From: JBOGZI01 sp050697275 | GTDB lineage: Bacteria; Actinomycetota; Thermoleophilia; Solirubrobacterales; 70-9 | DNA: 15,267 bases | Assembly (NCBI GenBank): GCA_050697275.1 | Contig: JBOGZI010000036.1 | Span: 1 to 15,267 of the forward strand | Direction of reading: 5' to 3' | Shown: positions 5,288 through 12,313 of the stretch, piece by piece | How the letters are laid out: each line of letters starts with the position of its first letter | How positions within the stretch are numbered: the first letter of the stretch is position 1 | The notes under the pieces: generated by a model | What the model was told of the DNA's origin: nothing | The model's input: only the letters and a program-made list of their open reading frames with translations | The model's database searches: none | Translations under genes and position numbers: made by a program

Positions 5288-7288
5288 GTGGAGAGCGGAC
5301 TGACCAGCGCGCCGGAGAAGCTCTGGGAGCCGAGCCCCGAGACGGTCGAGCGCTCCCAGATGACCGCGTACATGCGCTGGCTCGCGACCGAGCGCGGCGT
5401 CGAGGCGAACGACTACGCCTCGCTCTGGGGCTGGTCGGTGAGCGAGCTCGAGGACTTCTGGGCCTCGATCTGGGCCTACTTCCAGGTCGAGTCGTCCGGC
5501 GACTACGGGCAGGTCTTGCCAGAGCGCGTGATGCCCGGCGCCCGCTGGTTCGAGGGCGCCGAGCTCAGCTACCCCGAGCACATCTTCCGCGGCAAGGGCG
5601 ACGACGAGGTCGCCGTCCTCTACGCCTCGGAGCTGCGCGAGCTGAGCGAGCTGCGCTGGGGCGAGCTCCGCCGGCAGGTCGCCGCCGTGGCGGAGGGGCT
5701 GCGCTCCCTCGGGGTCGCGCGCGGCGACCGCGTCGTCGCCTACCTGCCGAACGGCCCCGAGGCCCTGGTCGCCTTCCTCGCCACCGCCAGCCTCGGCGCG
5801 ATCTGGTCGAGCTGCTCACCCGACTTCGGGCCCGGCAGCGTGGTCGACCGCTTCGCCCAGATCGAGCCGAAGGTGCTGTTCACCGTGGACGGCTACCGCT
5901 ATGGCGGCAAGGACTTCGACCGCCTCGACACGATCGCCGAGGTCGCCTCGCAGATCCCCGATCTGGAGCGGATCGTCGTCTTCCCCTACCTGAGCGCCTC
6001 GCCCGAGCTCTCGCGGCTCGAGGGAAACGACGCCGAGGCACCGCCGATGACCTGGGAGCAGCTCACCGATCTGGGCGCGGGCGCAGAGCTCCACTTCGAG
6101 CGGGTCCCCTTCGACCACCCGCTGTGGGTGCTGTACTCCTCCGGGACCACGGGCCTGCCCAAGGCGATCGTCCATGGCCACGGCGGCATCCTGCTCGAGC
6201 AGCTGAAGAAGCTCAACCTGCACGTCGACGCGCAGCCCGGGGACCGCCTTTTCTGGTTCACGACCACCGGCTGGATGATGTGGAACTTCCTGGTCGGCGG
6301 GCTCCTCACGCCCGCCTCGATCGTCCTCTACGACGGCAGCCCGGGCAATCCCGACATGGGCGTCCTCTGGGACCTCGCCGAGCGCACCGGGATGACCTGC
6401 TTCGGGACCAGCGCCAGCTACATCGCAGCCTGCATGAAGGCCGAGGTCGAGCCCGGCGAGGGCCGCGACCTCTCCCGACTGCGCTCCGTCGGCTCCACCG
6501 GCTCCCCGCTCGCCCCGGAGGGCTTCGAATGGGTCTACGAGCACGTCGGCCGCGACACCTGGCTCTTCTCGACCAGCGGCGGCACCGACGTCTGCACCGC
6601 CTTCGTAGGCGGCGTCCCGACCCTGCCCGTCTACCGCGGCGAGCTGCAGGGGCGGGCGCTGGGCGCCAAGGTCGAGGCCTTCGACGAGGACGGCAACGCC
6701 GTGATCGACCGGGTCGGCGAGCTCGTGATCACCGAGCCGATGCCCTCGATGCCGGTCTTCTTCTGGGGGGACGCGGACGGCTCCCGCTACCGGGCGAGCT
6801 ACTTCGAGCGCTACCCGGGCGTCTGGTGCCACGGCGACTGGATCGAGATCACCTCGCGCGGCACCGCGATCATCTACGGGCGCTCCGACTCGACCATCAA
6901 CCGGCAGGGCGTAAGGATGGGGACGAGCGAGATCTACCGCGCCGTCGCCGCCGTCCCCGCGGTCACCGACGCACTGGTCGTCGACGTGCCGAAGCCGGGC
7001 ACCGAGGGCTGGATGCCGCTGTTCGTGGTCCTGCGCGAAGGGGAGGAGCTAGACGACGGGCTGATCGCGGAGGTCAAGCGCAGCATCCGCGAGCGCTGCT
7101 CGCCCCGCCACGTGCCCAACGAGGTCTTCCAGATCGCCGAGGTGCCCCGCACCCTGAGCGGCAAGGTGCTGGAGATCCCGGTCAAGAAGATCCTGATGGG
7201 CGAGCCGCCCGAGCGGGCAGCCAGTCGCGACTCGCTCGCCAACCCCGCCGCGCTCGACTACTTCACCAAGCTGGCGGACAAGGTCTGA
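5288..7288 (+). CDS. Acetoacetyl-CoA synthetase (acetoacetate-CoA ligase)
   Basis: This 666-aa cytosolic enzyme should activate acetoacetate to acetoacetyl-CoA with ATP, via an acyl-adenylate. The N terminus (LWEPSPETVERSQMTAYMRWL, residues 12-32) and the WSVSELEDFW segment are typical of the acetoacetate-CoA ligase branch of the ANL superfamily. The P-loop-like YSSGTTGLPK is at 283-292, followed by TTTGWMMWN, the FSTSGGTDVC adenylate-binding region, GDWIEITSRG, the hinge region YGRSDSTINRQGVRMG, and catalytic K626 in LSGKVLEIP. Length matches the family (about 650-660). The GTG start is supported by TATAAG 7 nt upstream. The product could feed thiolase or the 3-hydroxybutyryl-CoA dehydrogenase encoded at 11266-12159, but they are separate transcripts. 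The symbols aacS and acsA are both in use, so I leave the symbol open. Confidence 0.93.
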   Translation: MESGLTSAPEKLWEPSPETVERSQMTAYMRWLATERGVEANDYASLWGWSVSELEDFWASIWAYFQVESSGDYGQVLPERVMPGARWFEGAELSYPEHIFRGKGDDEVAVLYASELRELSELRWGELRRQVAAVAEGLRSLGVARGDRVVAYLPNGPEALVAFLATASLGAIWSSCSPDFGPGSVVDRFAQIEPKVLFTVDGYRYGGKDFDRLDTIAEVASQIPDLERIVVFPYLSASPELSRLEGNDAEAPPMTWEQLTDLGAGAELHFERVPFDHPLWVLYSSGTTGLPKAIVHGHGGILLEQLKKLNLHVDAQPGDRLFWFTTTGWMMWNFLVGGLLTPASIVLYDGSPGNPDMGVLWDLAERTGMTCFGTSASYIAACMKAEVEPGEGRDLSRLRSVGSTGSPLAPEGFEWVYEHVGRDTWLFSTSGGTDVCTAFVGGVPTLPVYRGELQGRALGAKVEAFDEDGNAVIDRVGELVITEPMPSMPVFFWGDADGSRYRASYFERYPGVWCHGDWIEITSRGTAIIYGRSDSTINRQGVRMGTSEIYRAVAAVPAVTDALVVDVPKPGTEGWMPLFVVLREGEELDDGLIAEVKRSIRERCSPRHVPNEVFQIAEVPRTLSGKVLEIPVKKILMGEPPERAASRDSLANPAALDYFTKLADKV

Positions 7289-7367
7289 GCCGGAGCCATC
7301 GCCGGGGGCGCCAGTCGCTCCCGTGTCGCCCGCCCATGCGCCCACGCCGTCCGCTTGTGATCCGTCC

Positions 7368-7394
7368 TTGACGGCGGGGCGTAGTGGGGATAAG
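7368..7394 (+). promoter_or_regulatory. Promoter of the fatty acid desaturase
   Basis: TTGACG (7368-7373) is a good -35. It is followed by GATAAG (7389-7394, 15-bp spacer) or the offset TAAGCA (7391-7396, 17-bp spacer). Either predicts a start about 8-9 nt before the ATG at 7411. The rest of the 122-nt gap after the synthetase gene shows nothing else. Confidence 0.6.
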
Positions 7395-7410
7395 CATCGC
7401 CTCCACCCCC

Positions 7411-8451
7411 ATGAACACCGTTGAGATCCCACCCCGAGCGAGCTGGAAGCAGGAGCTCGCCCCGTATCTCCAGGTCGATCACCGGCGCAGCCTCGGACAG
7501 ATCGCGAGCGCAGTGCTGCCCTATCTCGGCGTCTGGGCGCTGGCGGTCTTGATCGAGCCGAGCGCACCGGTCGCGATCGCCCTCGGGTTGCTCGCGACGG
7601 TGTTCCTCAGCCGGATGTACTCGCTGTTCCACGACCTCACCCACAACGCGATCTTCGAATCACGGCGAACGAACAGCCGCTGGGGCCATTTCCTCGGCTT
7701 CCTGCTGTTCACGCCATACCGGTGGTGGCAGCGGCAGCACAGCATCCACCACGCGCACACCGGCGACCTCGACCACCGCGGCGTGGGCGAGATCAACACG
7801 ATGACCGTCGAGGAGTACACGAGAGCCTCCCGCCTGCGGCGGCTGGGATACCGCCTCTACCGCAACCCGTTCCTGCTGCTGCTCGTGGGGCCGAGCCTGG
7901 TGTTCCTGTTCGAGCGCCGCTTCCCGAGGCGAGGCATGACCCGGAGCATCCTCCTGAGCGTCGGGCTGACGAACCTCGCGCTCCTGGCCTGGGTGCTGGG
8001 CTGGACCGCCCTCGTGGGCTGGCCGACGTTCCTGTTGATCCAGGGGGCAACCCTGGTGGCGGGCGGAGCGATCGCGGCGTGGATGCTCTACGTCCAGCAC
8101 CAGTACGAGGACACCTACTACCAGGCGCCCCGCGCCTGGCGGTTCGAGCTCGCCGCCCTCCAGGGCAGCTCCTATCTGCAGCTGCCGCGACCCTTCGCCT
8201 GGGCCGTCGGCAACGCCAACTACCACCACGTGCACCATCTCAGCGCGAAGATCCCCAACTACAACCTTCGCGCCGCGCACGAGTCCCACCCGATGTTCCG
8301 GCGGACCCCGGTCGTCACGCTCCGCAGCAGCATCGAGGCGTTCCGGCTGAAGCTCTGGGACGCCGACTCAGAATGCCTCGTCCCGTTCCCGCGCCGGCGC
8401 GCCCGCGCGGGACGACGTGCGCCGGGCCGGGAGACCCTCCCCGCGAGCTGA
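7411..8451 (+). CDS. Membrane fatty acid desaturase
   Basis: This 346-aa integral membrane di-iron enzyme probably puts a double bond into acyl chains using oxygen and an electron donor. The three histidine boxes of the membrane desaturase family are intact: HDLTH (74-78), HSIHH (110-114) and HHVHH (272-276). Hydrophobic helices lie at about 32-68, 92-102, 153-167 and 180-228, with the boxes on the same predicted face. The layout resembles omega-6/delta-12 type desaturases, but position specificity cannot be read. The C terminus is Arg-rich (RRRARAGRRAPGR). The ATG at 7411 is preferred to a GTG at 7384, which lies in the promoter. No desaturase-linked reductase or ferredoxin is adjacent. Confidence 0.92.
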   Translation: MNTVEIPPRASWKQELAPYLQVDHRRSLGQIASAVLPYLGVWALAVLIEPSAPVAIALGLLATVFLSRMYSLFHDLTHNAIFESRRTNSRWGHFLGFLLFTPYRWWQRQHSIHHAHTGDLDHRGVGEINTMTVEEYTRASRLRRLGYRLYRNPFLLLLVGPSLVFLFERRFPRRGMTRSILLSVGLTNLALLAWVLGWTALVGWPTFLLIQGATLVAGGAIAAWMLYVQHQYEDTYYQAPRAWRFELAALQGSSYLQLPRPFAWAVGNANYHHVHHLSAKIPNYNLRAAHESHPMFRRTPVVTLRSSIEAFRLKLWDADSECLVPFPRRRARAGRRAPGRETLPAS

Positions 8452-8453
8452 GC

Positions 8454-8513
8454 TCAGGCGGTCTGCTTCTCCTTCGGCTCGGCCCGCGTAGGTCCGTAGG
8501 AGAACGGCTTCAC
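8454..8513 (-). CDS. Possible 19-aa microprotein coupled to the Rho-N gene
   Basis: The GTG at 8513 overlaps the TGA stop of the upstream Rho-N protein (GTGA). It is preceded by a strong GGAGG (8524-8520) at 6-nt spacing. The 19 codons read MKPFSYGPTRAEPKEKQTA and stop at 8456-8454. Seventeen of the 19 codons end in G or C, as in the neighbouring real genes. I recognise no family. Alternatives are that this is the displaced C terminus of the Rho-N protein after a frameshift in the G-rich run just upstream, or chance. Confidence 0.4.
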   Translation of the reverse strand: MKPFSYGPTRAEPKEKQTA

Positions 8514-8803
8514 CGCCCGCCTCCCCCGCGGGCCTCCCCCACCGCTCGAGCCAGCTCCTCCCTGTTCATCTTCGAGCGGCCCTGCACGTCGAGCTGCTGG
8601 GCCTGCCGGTAGAGCTCGGCCTTGCTCACCGAGCCGGCACCGTCGGTCGGGCCCTTCGCCTCGGATGCGGGCGCCTCGGATGCGGGCGCCCGGCTCCCCG
8701 CCTCACGCGTCTGACCGTCCTGTTCCTCGAGCAGCTCGCGGAGGAGGACCCAGAGTCCCCCGAGGACTCCGGCAACCAGAAGGAGGCGGAAGAGTCGTCG
8801 CAT
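8510..8803 (-). CDS. Small membrane-anchored protein with Rho-N (SAP-like) domain
   Basis: This 97-aa protein has one N-terminal helix (about 4-22, RLFRLLLVAGVLGGLWVLL) that should anchor it in the membrane. A low-complexity linker with a tandem APASE repeat follows (DNA tandem 8658-8690). The C-terminal segment, about 59-88 (SKAELYRQAQQLDVQGRSK and MNREELARAV), is the helix-turn-helix-like Rho termination factor N-terminal fold. In Rho that fold is part of the nucleic-acid-binding region. As a stand-alone unit on a membrane anchor it may bind nucleic acid or protein, but its function is unknown. The protein ends in RGGGGR. A weak -10 lies 7 nt before the ATG. The coupled 19-codon ORF follows. 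Confidence 0.8.
   Translation of the reverse strand: MRRLFRLLLVAGVLGGLWVLLRELLEEQDGQTREAGSRAPASEAPASEAKGPTDGAGSVSKAELYRQAQQLDVQGRSKMNREELARAVGEARGGGGR
8520..8524 (-). promoter_or_regulatory. Shine-Dalgarno of the 19-aa ORF
   Basis: GGAGG on the minus strand lies 6 nt before the GTG at 8513, inside the end of the Rho-N gene. In a window where many starts have no Shine-Dalgarno, this is the main reason to take the short ORF seriously. It does sit in a Gly-codon run, so chance is possible. Confidence 0.4.
8658..8690. repeat. 15-bp tandem repeat, two copies
   Basis: The unit TCGGATGCGGGCGCC occurs twice in direct succession (8661-8675 and 8676-8690) and is preceded by a further partial copy (8658-8660). 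It encodes the APASE/APASE part of the linker of the Rho-N protein, in frame, so copy-number change would only alter linker length. Confidence 0.9.
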
Positions 8804-8810
8804 CGGGATA

Positions 8811-8816
8811 GGACTA
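8811..8816 (-). promoter_or_regulatory. Weak -10 candidate for the Rho-N gene
   Basis: TAGTCC on the minus strand ends 7 nt before the ATG at 8803. The spacing fits the leaderless genes in this window but the last base deviates from TAnnnT. The 52-nt gap to the carboxylase stop holds nothing else I can name. Confidence 0.3.
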
Positions 8817-8855
8817 CCCCGCGCGGGCCACGCCCCAAACCGCCCAATAGTCGGG

Positions 8856-10373
8856 CTATACGGGGGTGACCGGGTTCCGCCGCTGCGCGAAGTCCCGGTC
8901 CTTCGTCGCGGCGAGGGCGAAGCGCCGGATGAGCTCGGGGCGCAGCGAGTCCGGCTCGATCACCGCGTCCACGACGAGCTCGGAGGCCAGGTGGAGGATG
9001 TCGATGTCCTCGGCGTACTCACGGCGCTTCTCGCTGACGAAGCGCTCGCGCTCGGCCGGGTCCTCGATCTCCTGGATCTGGTTGAAGAAGACCGCGTTGA
9101 TCGCAGCCTCCGGGCCCATCACCGCGATCTGAGCCTGGGGGAAGGCGAGGCAGGCATCCGGATCGAACGCCGGCCCGGCCATCGCATAGAGGCCCGCTCC
9201 GTAAGCCTTGCGGACGATCACCGAGAGCTTCGGCACGGTCGCCTCGGAGACGGCGCTGATCATCTTCGCGCCGTGGCGGATGATCCCCTGGCGCTCGACG
9301 TCCTTGCCGATCATGAACCCGGGCACGTCGGCGAGGAAGAGCAGCGGCAGGTTGAAGGCGTTGCAGGTCCAGATGAAGCGCGCCGCCTTGTCGGCGGAAT
9401 CGACGAACAGCACGCCGCCCTTCACCTTCGGCTGGTTGGCGACGATCCCGATCGCCCTCCCGTCGAGGCGCGCGTAGCCGACGACCAGCTCCTTGGCCCA
9501 GCGCTCCTGCACCTCCAGGAAGGAGCCGGCGTCGACGATCGCCCCGATCAGCTCCTTGACGTCGAAGGGATCCTTCTCGTTCTCGGGAACGATCTCCGAG
9601 ACCCGCCGACCGTCGGGCTCAGCCGGTGGCGCAGCAGGGGGCTCTGAGCGCCAACTGCCGGGCATGTAGGAGAGGTAACGGCGGGCCAGGTCGATCGCGT
9701 CCTCGTCCGTGGAGACCAGGAAGTGCCCGCAGCCCGAGGTCGCCGTGTGCATGCGGGCCCCGCCCATCTCCTCCAGGGTCACCTCCTCGCCGATCACCAT
9801 CTGCGCCATCCGCGGCGATCCCAGGTACATCGAGGCGTTCCCCTCCCGCATGATCACCACGTCGCAGAAGGCCGGGATGTAGGCGCCGCCCGCGGCGCTC
9901 GGCCCGAACAGCAGGCAGAGCTGGGGCACCTGCCCGGAGAGCCTCACCTCGGTGTGGAAGATCCGGCCCGCCCCGCGGCGCCCGGGGAACATCCGGACCT
10001 GGTCGGTGATCCGGGCCCCGGCGGAGTCGACCAGATAGATCATCGGGATCAGGTTCTTCAGCGCCCGCTCCTGGACCCGAAGGATCTTCTCGACCGTCTT
10101 CGCGCCCCACGATCCGGCCTTGACCGCGGGATCGTTGGCCATCAGAGCGACCGGCCGTCCGGCGATCGTGCCCATGCCCGTCACCACCCCGTCGGCCCCG
10201 AGCCCCTCCTGCTCCCAGTTGGCCAGCAGGCCCTCCTCGGAGAACGAATCCTCGTCGAGCAGGCGGGCGACCCGCTCGCGCACCGGGAGCTTCTCCTGCT
10301 CGGCGACCTTCCTGCGGTGCCTCTCCGGGCCGCCCTCGAGGGCGGACTCCAGCGCCGCCCTGATCTCAGTCAT
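8856..10373 (-). CDS. Acyl-CoA carboxylase carboxyltransferase (beta) subunit
   Basis: This 505-aa protein transfers the carboxyl group from carboxybiotin to an acyl-CoA. It has two crotonase-fold halves. In the N half (about 20-240), DSAGAR (116-121) and GPSAAGGAYIPA (157-168) form the CoA/oxyanion region. In the C half (about 265-490), KGGVLFVDSADKAARF, DVPGFM (349-354) and RKAYGAGLYAMAG (388-400) bind biotin and form the second oxyanion hole. The family covers acetyl-, propionyl-, methylcrotonyl- and geranyl-CoA carboxylases and methylmalonyl-CoA decarboxylases. Substrate is not decided here, and no biotin-carrying alpha subunit lies in the window. It is last in a minus-strand operon, 20 nt after the DivIVA-like gene, with GAGG just before the ATG. 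It is not the single-domain zinc AccD type. Confidence 0.92.
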   Translation of the reverse strand: MTEIRAALESALEGGPERHRRKVAEQEKLPVRERVARLLDEDSFSEEGLLANWEQEGLGADGVVTGMGTIAGRPVALMANDPAVKAGSWGAKTVEKILRVQERALKNLIPMIYLVDSAGARITDQVRMFPGRRGAGRIFHTEVRLSGQVPQLCLLFGPSAAGGAYIPAFCDVVIMREGNASMYLGSPRMAQMVIGEEVTLEEMGGARMHTATSGCGHFLVSTDEDAIDLARRYLSYMPGSWRSEPPAAPPAEPDGRRVSEIVPENEKDPFDVKELIGAIVDAGSFLEVQERWAKELVVGYARLDGRAIGIVANQPKVKGGVLFVDSADKAARFIWTCNAFNLPLLFLADVPGFMIGKDVERQGIIRHGAKMISAVSEATVPKLSVIVRKAYGAGLYAMAGPAFDPDACLAFPQAQIAVMGPEAAINAVFFNQIQEIEDPAERERFVSEKRREYAEDIDILHLASELVVDAVIEPDSLRPELIRRFALAATKDRDFAQRRNPVTPV

Positions 10374-10393
10374 CGCCTCGGGTCCGGGCCAGA

Positions 10394-11242
10394 CTAGGCC
10401 TTGACCTTGCGGCGGCGGCGCGACTGGGCCTTCTTCCGCGGCTTCTTCTTCTCCGCCGCGGGCGCCTCCTCGGGCGTGGGCTCATCCCCGGCCTCCTCCT
10501 CCTCGCCGGAGTCGTCCTGCTCCTCGGCCTCGGCGGGTGCCTCGGGGGCCTCGGTCTCCTCGGCGGCCTCCGCGACGGCCTCGCCCTCGCCCTCGCGGGC
10601 GAGCGGATCGAGCACCTCCGGCTTCTCGAAGGGGTCGGTGCCGGCCGGCCGATGCTCGCCGATCGCATTGGTCAGCTTGGTGACCAGCTCGCCGCTGTCG
10701 GCGAGGACCTCGTCACGTCGGCTGATCAGGTCGGCGATCACCGCCTCGATGTCCTCGCGGCGTTGGACGCCCTCGTCGACGACCCGCCGGGCCTCGGCCT
10801 GAGCCGTCTCGACCAGTTGCCGGGCTTCGGACTCAGCCGTCTCGCGAGCGGCCCGGGCCTCCTGCTCGGCCGACTTGCGGGCTTCGTCCGCGTACGCCTC
10901 GGCCTCGCTCCGCGTCTCGGTCGCGTAGGCATCGGCCTCGGCACGGACCTCCTCCGCCCGGGAGCCGGCATCGGCGATCACCTGCCGGGCGTCCTCCTCG
11001 GCCTCGGCGCGAATCTGCTGCGCGCTCTCCTCGGCCTGGGCGAGGATCGCCCCGGTGCGCTGACCGACCCGCTCGAGCTCGCGCTTGACGGTGTCGGAGC
11101 GCGACTCGTCGCCGGCTCCAGTCTCGAGCCAGTCCGCCAGCCGGGCGAGGAACTTCTCGACCTCGTGCTTGTCGTAGCCGCGCCGCGCCGCGGGGAAGGT
11201 CGCGTTGCGGATGCGGTCGAGACTGGTCTGGTCTACGCCCAT
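10394..11242 (-). CDS. DivIVA-domain coiled-coil protein
   Basis: This 282-aa protein opens with a DivIVA-like N domain (about 6-40: SLDRIRNATFPAARRGYDKH, then EVEKFLARLADWLE). In the DivIVA/Wag31 family this part contacts curved membrane. Residues about 50-205 are an Ala/Glu/Arg-rich heptad region that should form a long parallel coiled coil. Residues 210-265 are strongly acidic (runs of Glu/Pro/Ala), and the end is Lys/Arg-rich (KKKPRKKAQSRRRRKVK). Such proteins organise polar growth or septation scaffolds. It is unusual that it sits between two acyl-CoA enzymes and not near ftsZ. GAGGAG lies 10 nt before the ATG, and hbd ends 23 nt upstream. A divergent paralogue role is possible. Confidence 0.85.
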   Translation of the reverse strand: MGVDQTSLDRIRNATFPAARRGYDKHEVEKFLARLADWLETGAGDESRSDTVKRELERVGQRTGAILAQAEESAQQIRAEAEEDARQVIADAGSRAEEVRAEADAYATETRSEAEAYADEARKSAEQEARAARETAESEARQLVETAQAEARRVVDEGVQRREDIEAVIADLISRRDEVLADSGELVTKLTNAIGEHRPAGTDPFEKPEVLDPLAREGEGEAVAEAAEETEAPEAPAEAEEQDDSGEEEEAGDEPTPEEAPAAEKKKPRKKAQSRRRRKVKA

Positions 11243-11252
11243 GTTCTGTTGG

Positions 11253-11258
11253 CTCCTC
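11253..11258 (-). promoter_or_regulatory. Ribosome binding site of the DivIVA-like gene
   Basis: GAGGAG on the minus strand lies 10 nt before the ATG at 11242, within the 23-nt gap after the hbd stop. It supports translation of this gene from the operon mRNA. Confidence 0.6.
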
Positions 11259-11265
11259 GAGGTAG

Positions 11266-12159
11266 CTAGGCCCCGGCGTCCACCGGGACCGGCTTATCGC
11301 CACTGTAATCGTAGAACCCACGGCCGGATTTGCGGCCGAAATCGCCTGCGGACACCATTTTTTGCAGCGTCTCGGGCGCCGAGAAGCGGTCCTCGCCGTA
11401 GGCCTCGGTCATCACCTCGGAGATCGCCGCCAGGGTGTCGAGGCCGACGAAGTCCGCGAGGGTCAGCGGCCCCATCGGGTGGCTTGCGCCCGCCATCATC
11501 CCGGCGTCGATGTCCTCGATCGAGCCGACGCCCTGCTCGTGGGCGCGGATCGCGTCCAGCATGTAGGGGACGAGCAGTCGGTTGACGATGAACCCACGGT
11601 TGTCGCCCGCGGCGACCGTCGTCTTGCCGAGCTTCTCGCCGACCTCGAAGCCGAGGTCGTGGGCGTCGTCGGCGGTCTTCTCGGCTCGCACCACCTCGAG
11701 CAGCGGCATCACCTGCGGGGGGTTGAAGAAGTGGAGACCGAGGAACCGCTCCGGCCGCTTGGTCGTGGCCGCCTGCTCGGCCACCGAGAGCGAAGAGGTG
11801 TTGGTCGCGAAGTAGGCGTCGTCCTGGACGATCCCGTCGACTTCCTTCCACATCTCCAGCTTTCGGCCGAGGTCCTCGTCGATCGCCTCGACGACGAGGT
11901 CGGAGTCGGCGAGGTCAGCGTAGTCGAGGGTGGGACTGATCCGGCCCAGCACCGCGTCCGCCTCGCCCTTCTCCATCTTCCCCTTCTCGACCGCCCGCCC
12001 GAGCTGCTTCTCGATCTTCGCCATGCCCTTGTCGAGCTCGCCCTGATCGACCTCGCGGACCACCACGCCCCAGCCCGCCTGGGCGCAGATCTGGCTGATG
12101 CCGTGGCCCATGATCCCGCAGCCGAGAACGCCGACCTTGCTGATCGCCATCTGGGTCAT
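11266..12159 (-). CDS. 3-hydroxybutyryl-CoA dehydrogenase (3-hydroxyacyl-CoA dehydrogenase family)
   Basis: This 297-aa NAD(P)-dependent enzyme interconverts 3-hydroxybutyryl-CoA (or other short 3-hydroxyacyl-CoAs) and the 3-ketoacyl-CoA. The Rossmann motif GCGIMG is at 13-18, and an acidic residue follows the second strand (VREVD, 34-38). NTSSLS (120-125), catalytic H143 in GLHFFNPP, E155 and N193 (IVNRLL) form the active site. The C-terminal GRKSGRGFYDY (275-285) is typical. Length equals the single-domain Hbd/FadB2/PaaH group. It heads the operon with the DivIVA-like and carboxylase genes. AGGAGGAG abuts the ATG at 12159. An ATG three codons later (12150) would have a more usual spacing of about 11 nt and cannot be excluded. 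Confidence 0.93.
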   Translation of the reverse strand: MTQMAISKVGVLGCGIMGHGISQICAQAGWGVVVREVDQGELDKGMAKIEKQLGRAVEKGKMEKGEADAVLGRISPTLDYADLADSDLVVEAIDEDLGRKLEMWKEVDGIVQDDAYFATNTSSLSVAEQAATTKRPERFLGLHFFNPPQVMPLLEVVRAEKTADDAHDLGFEVGEKLGKTTVAAGDNRGFIVNRLLVPYMLDAIRAHEQGVGSIEDIDAGMMAGASHPMGPLTLADFVGLDTLAAISEVMTEAYGEDRFSAPETLQKMVSAGDFGRKSGRGFYDYSGDKPVPVDAGA

Positions 12160-12167
12160 CTCCTCCT
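12160..12167 (-). promoter_or_regulatory. Strong Shine-Dalgarno of hbd
   Basis: AGGAGGAG on the minus strand ends directly before the ATG at 12159. It is the strongest in the window. Its closeness leaves open whether the ATG at 12159 or the one at 12150 is used. Confidence 0.7.
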
Positions 12168-12192
12168 GTTCGGATCCGACTGGCGGTCGCGC

Positions 12193-12198
12193 AGCCTA
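12193..12198 (-). promoter_or_regulatory. -10 element of the hbd-DivIVA-carboxylase operon
   Basis: TAGGCT on the minus strand, 33 nt before the ATG at 12159, predicts a leader of about 27 nt that includes the Shine-Dalgarno. No clear -35 is seen. Confidence 0.45.
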
Positions 12199-12237
12199 CC
12201 GCCCATGCCACCCCGCCGCCCGGCCGTGCCGCGTCGC

Positions 12238-12243
12238 TACCCT
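12238..12243 (+). promoter_or_regulatory. Weak -10 candidate for sulfatase 2
   Basis: TACCCT in the 154-bp divergent region would give a start near 12250. This leaves about 13 nt to an in-frame ATG at 12263, or about 64 nt to the ATG at 12314. Support is weak, and it leaves the sulfatase start undecided. Confidence 0.25.
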
Positions 12244-12313
12244 GTGCGCCGGCCGACAGCGGATGCGCGGGAGGGCGCAACCGCCGGACCCCCTGCGGGT
12301 TCAATCCCTGGAC

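Noticed and set aside
3736..5373. Long open frame antisense to the M28 and synthetase genes (545 codons, minus)
   Set aside because: It crosses yedK, tRNA-Leu and two promoters, and has no recognisable domain. It is an effect of high GC.
12291..12312. GGGTTCAATCCC resembling a tRNA T arm before sulfatase 2
   Set aside because: No acceptor, D or anticodon stems can be formed with the flanking bases. It is a chance match, not a tRNA or a clear attachment site.
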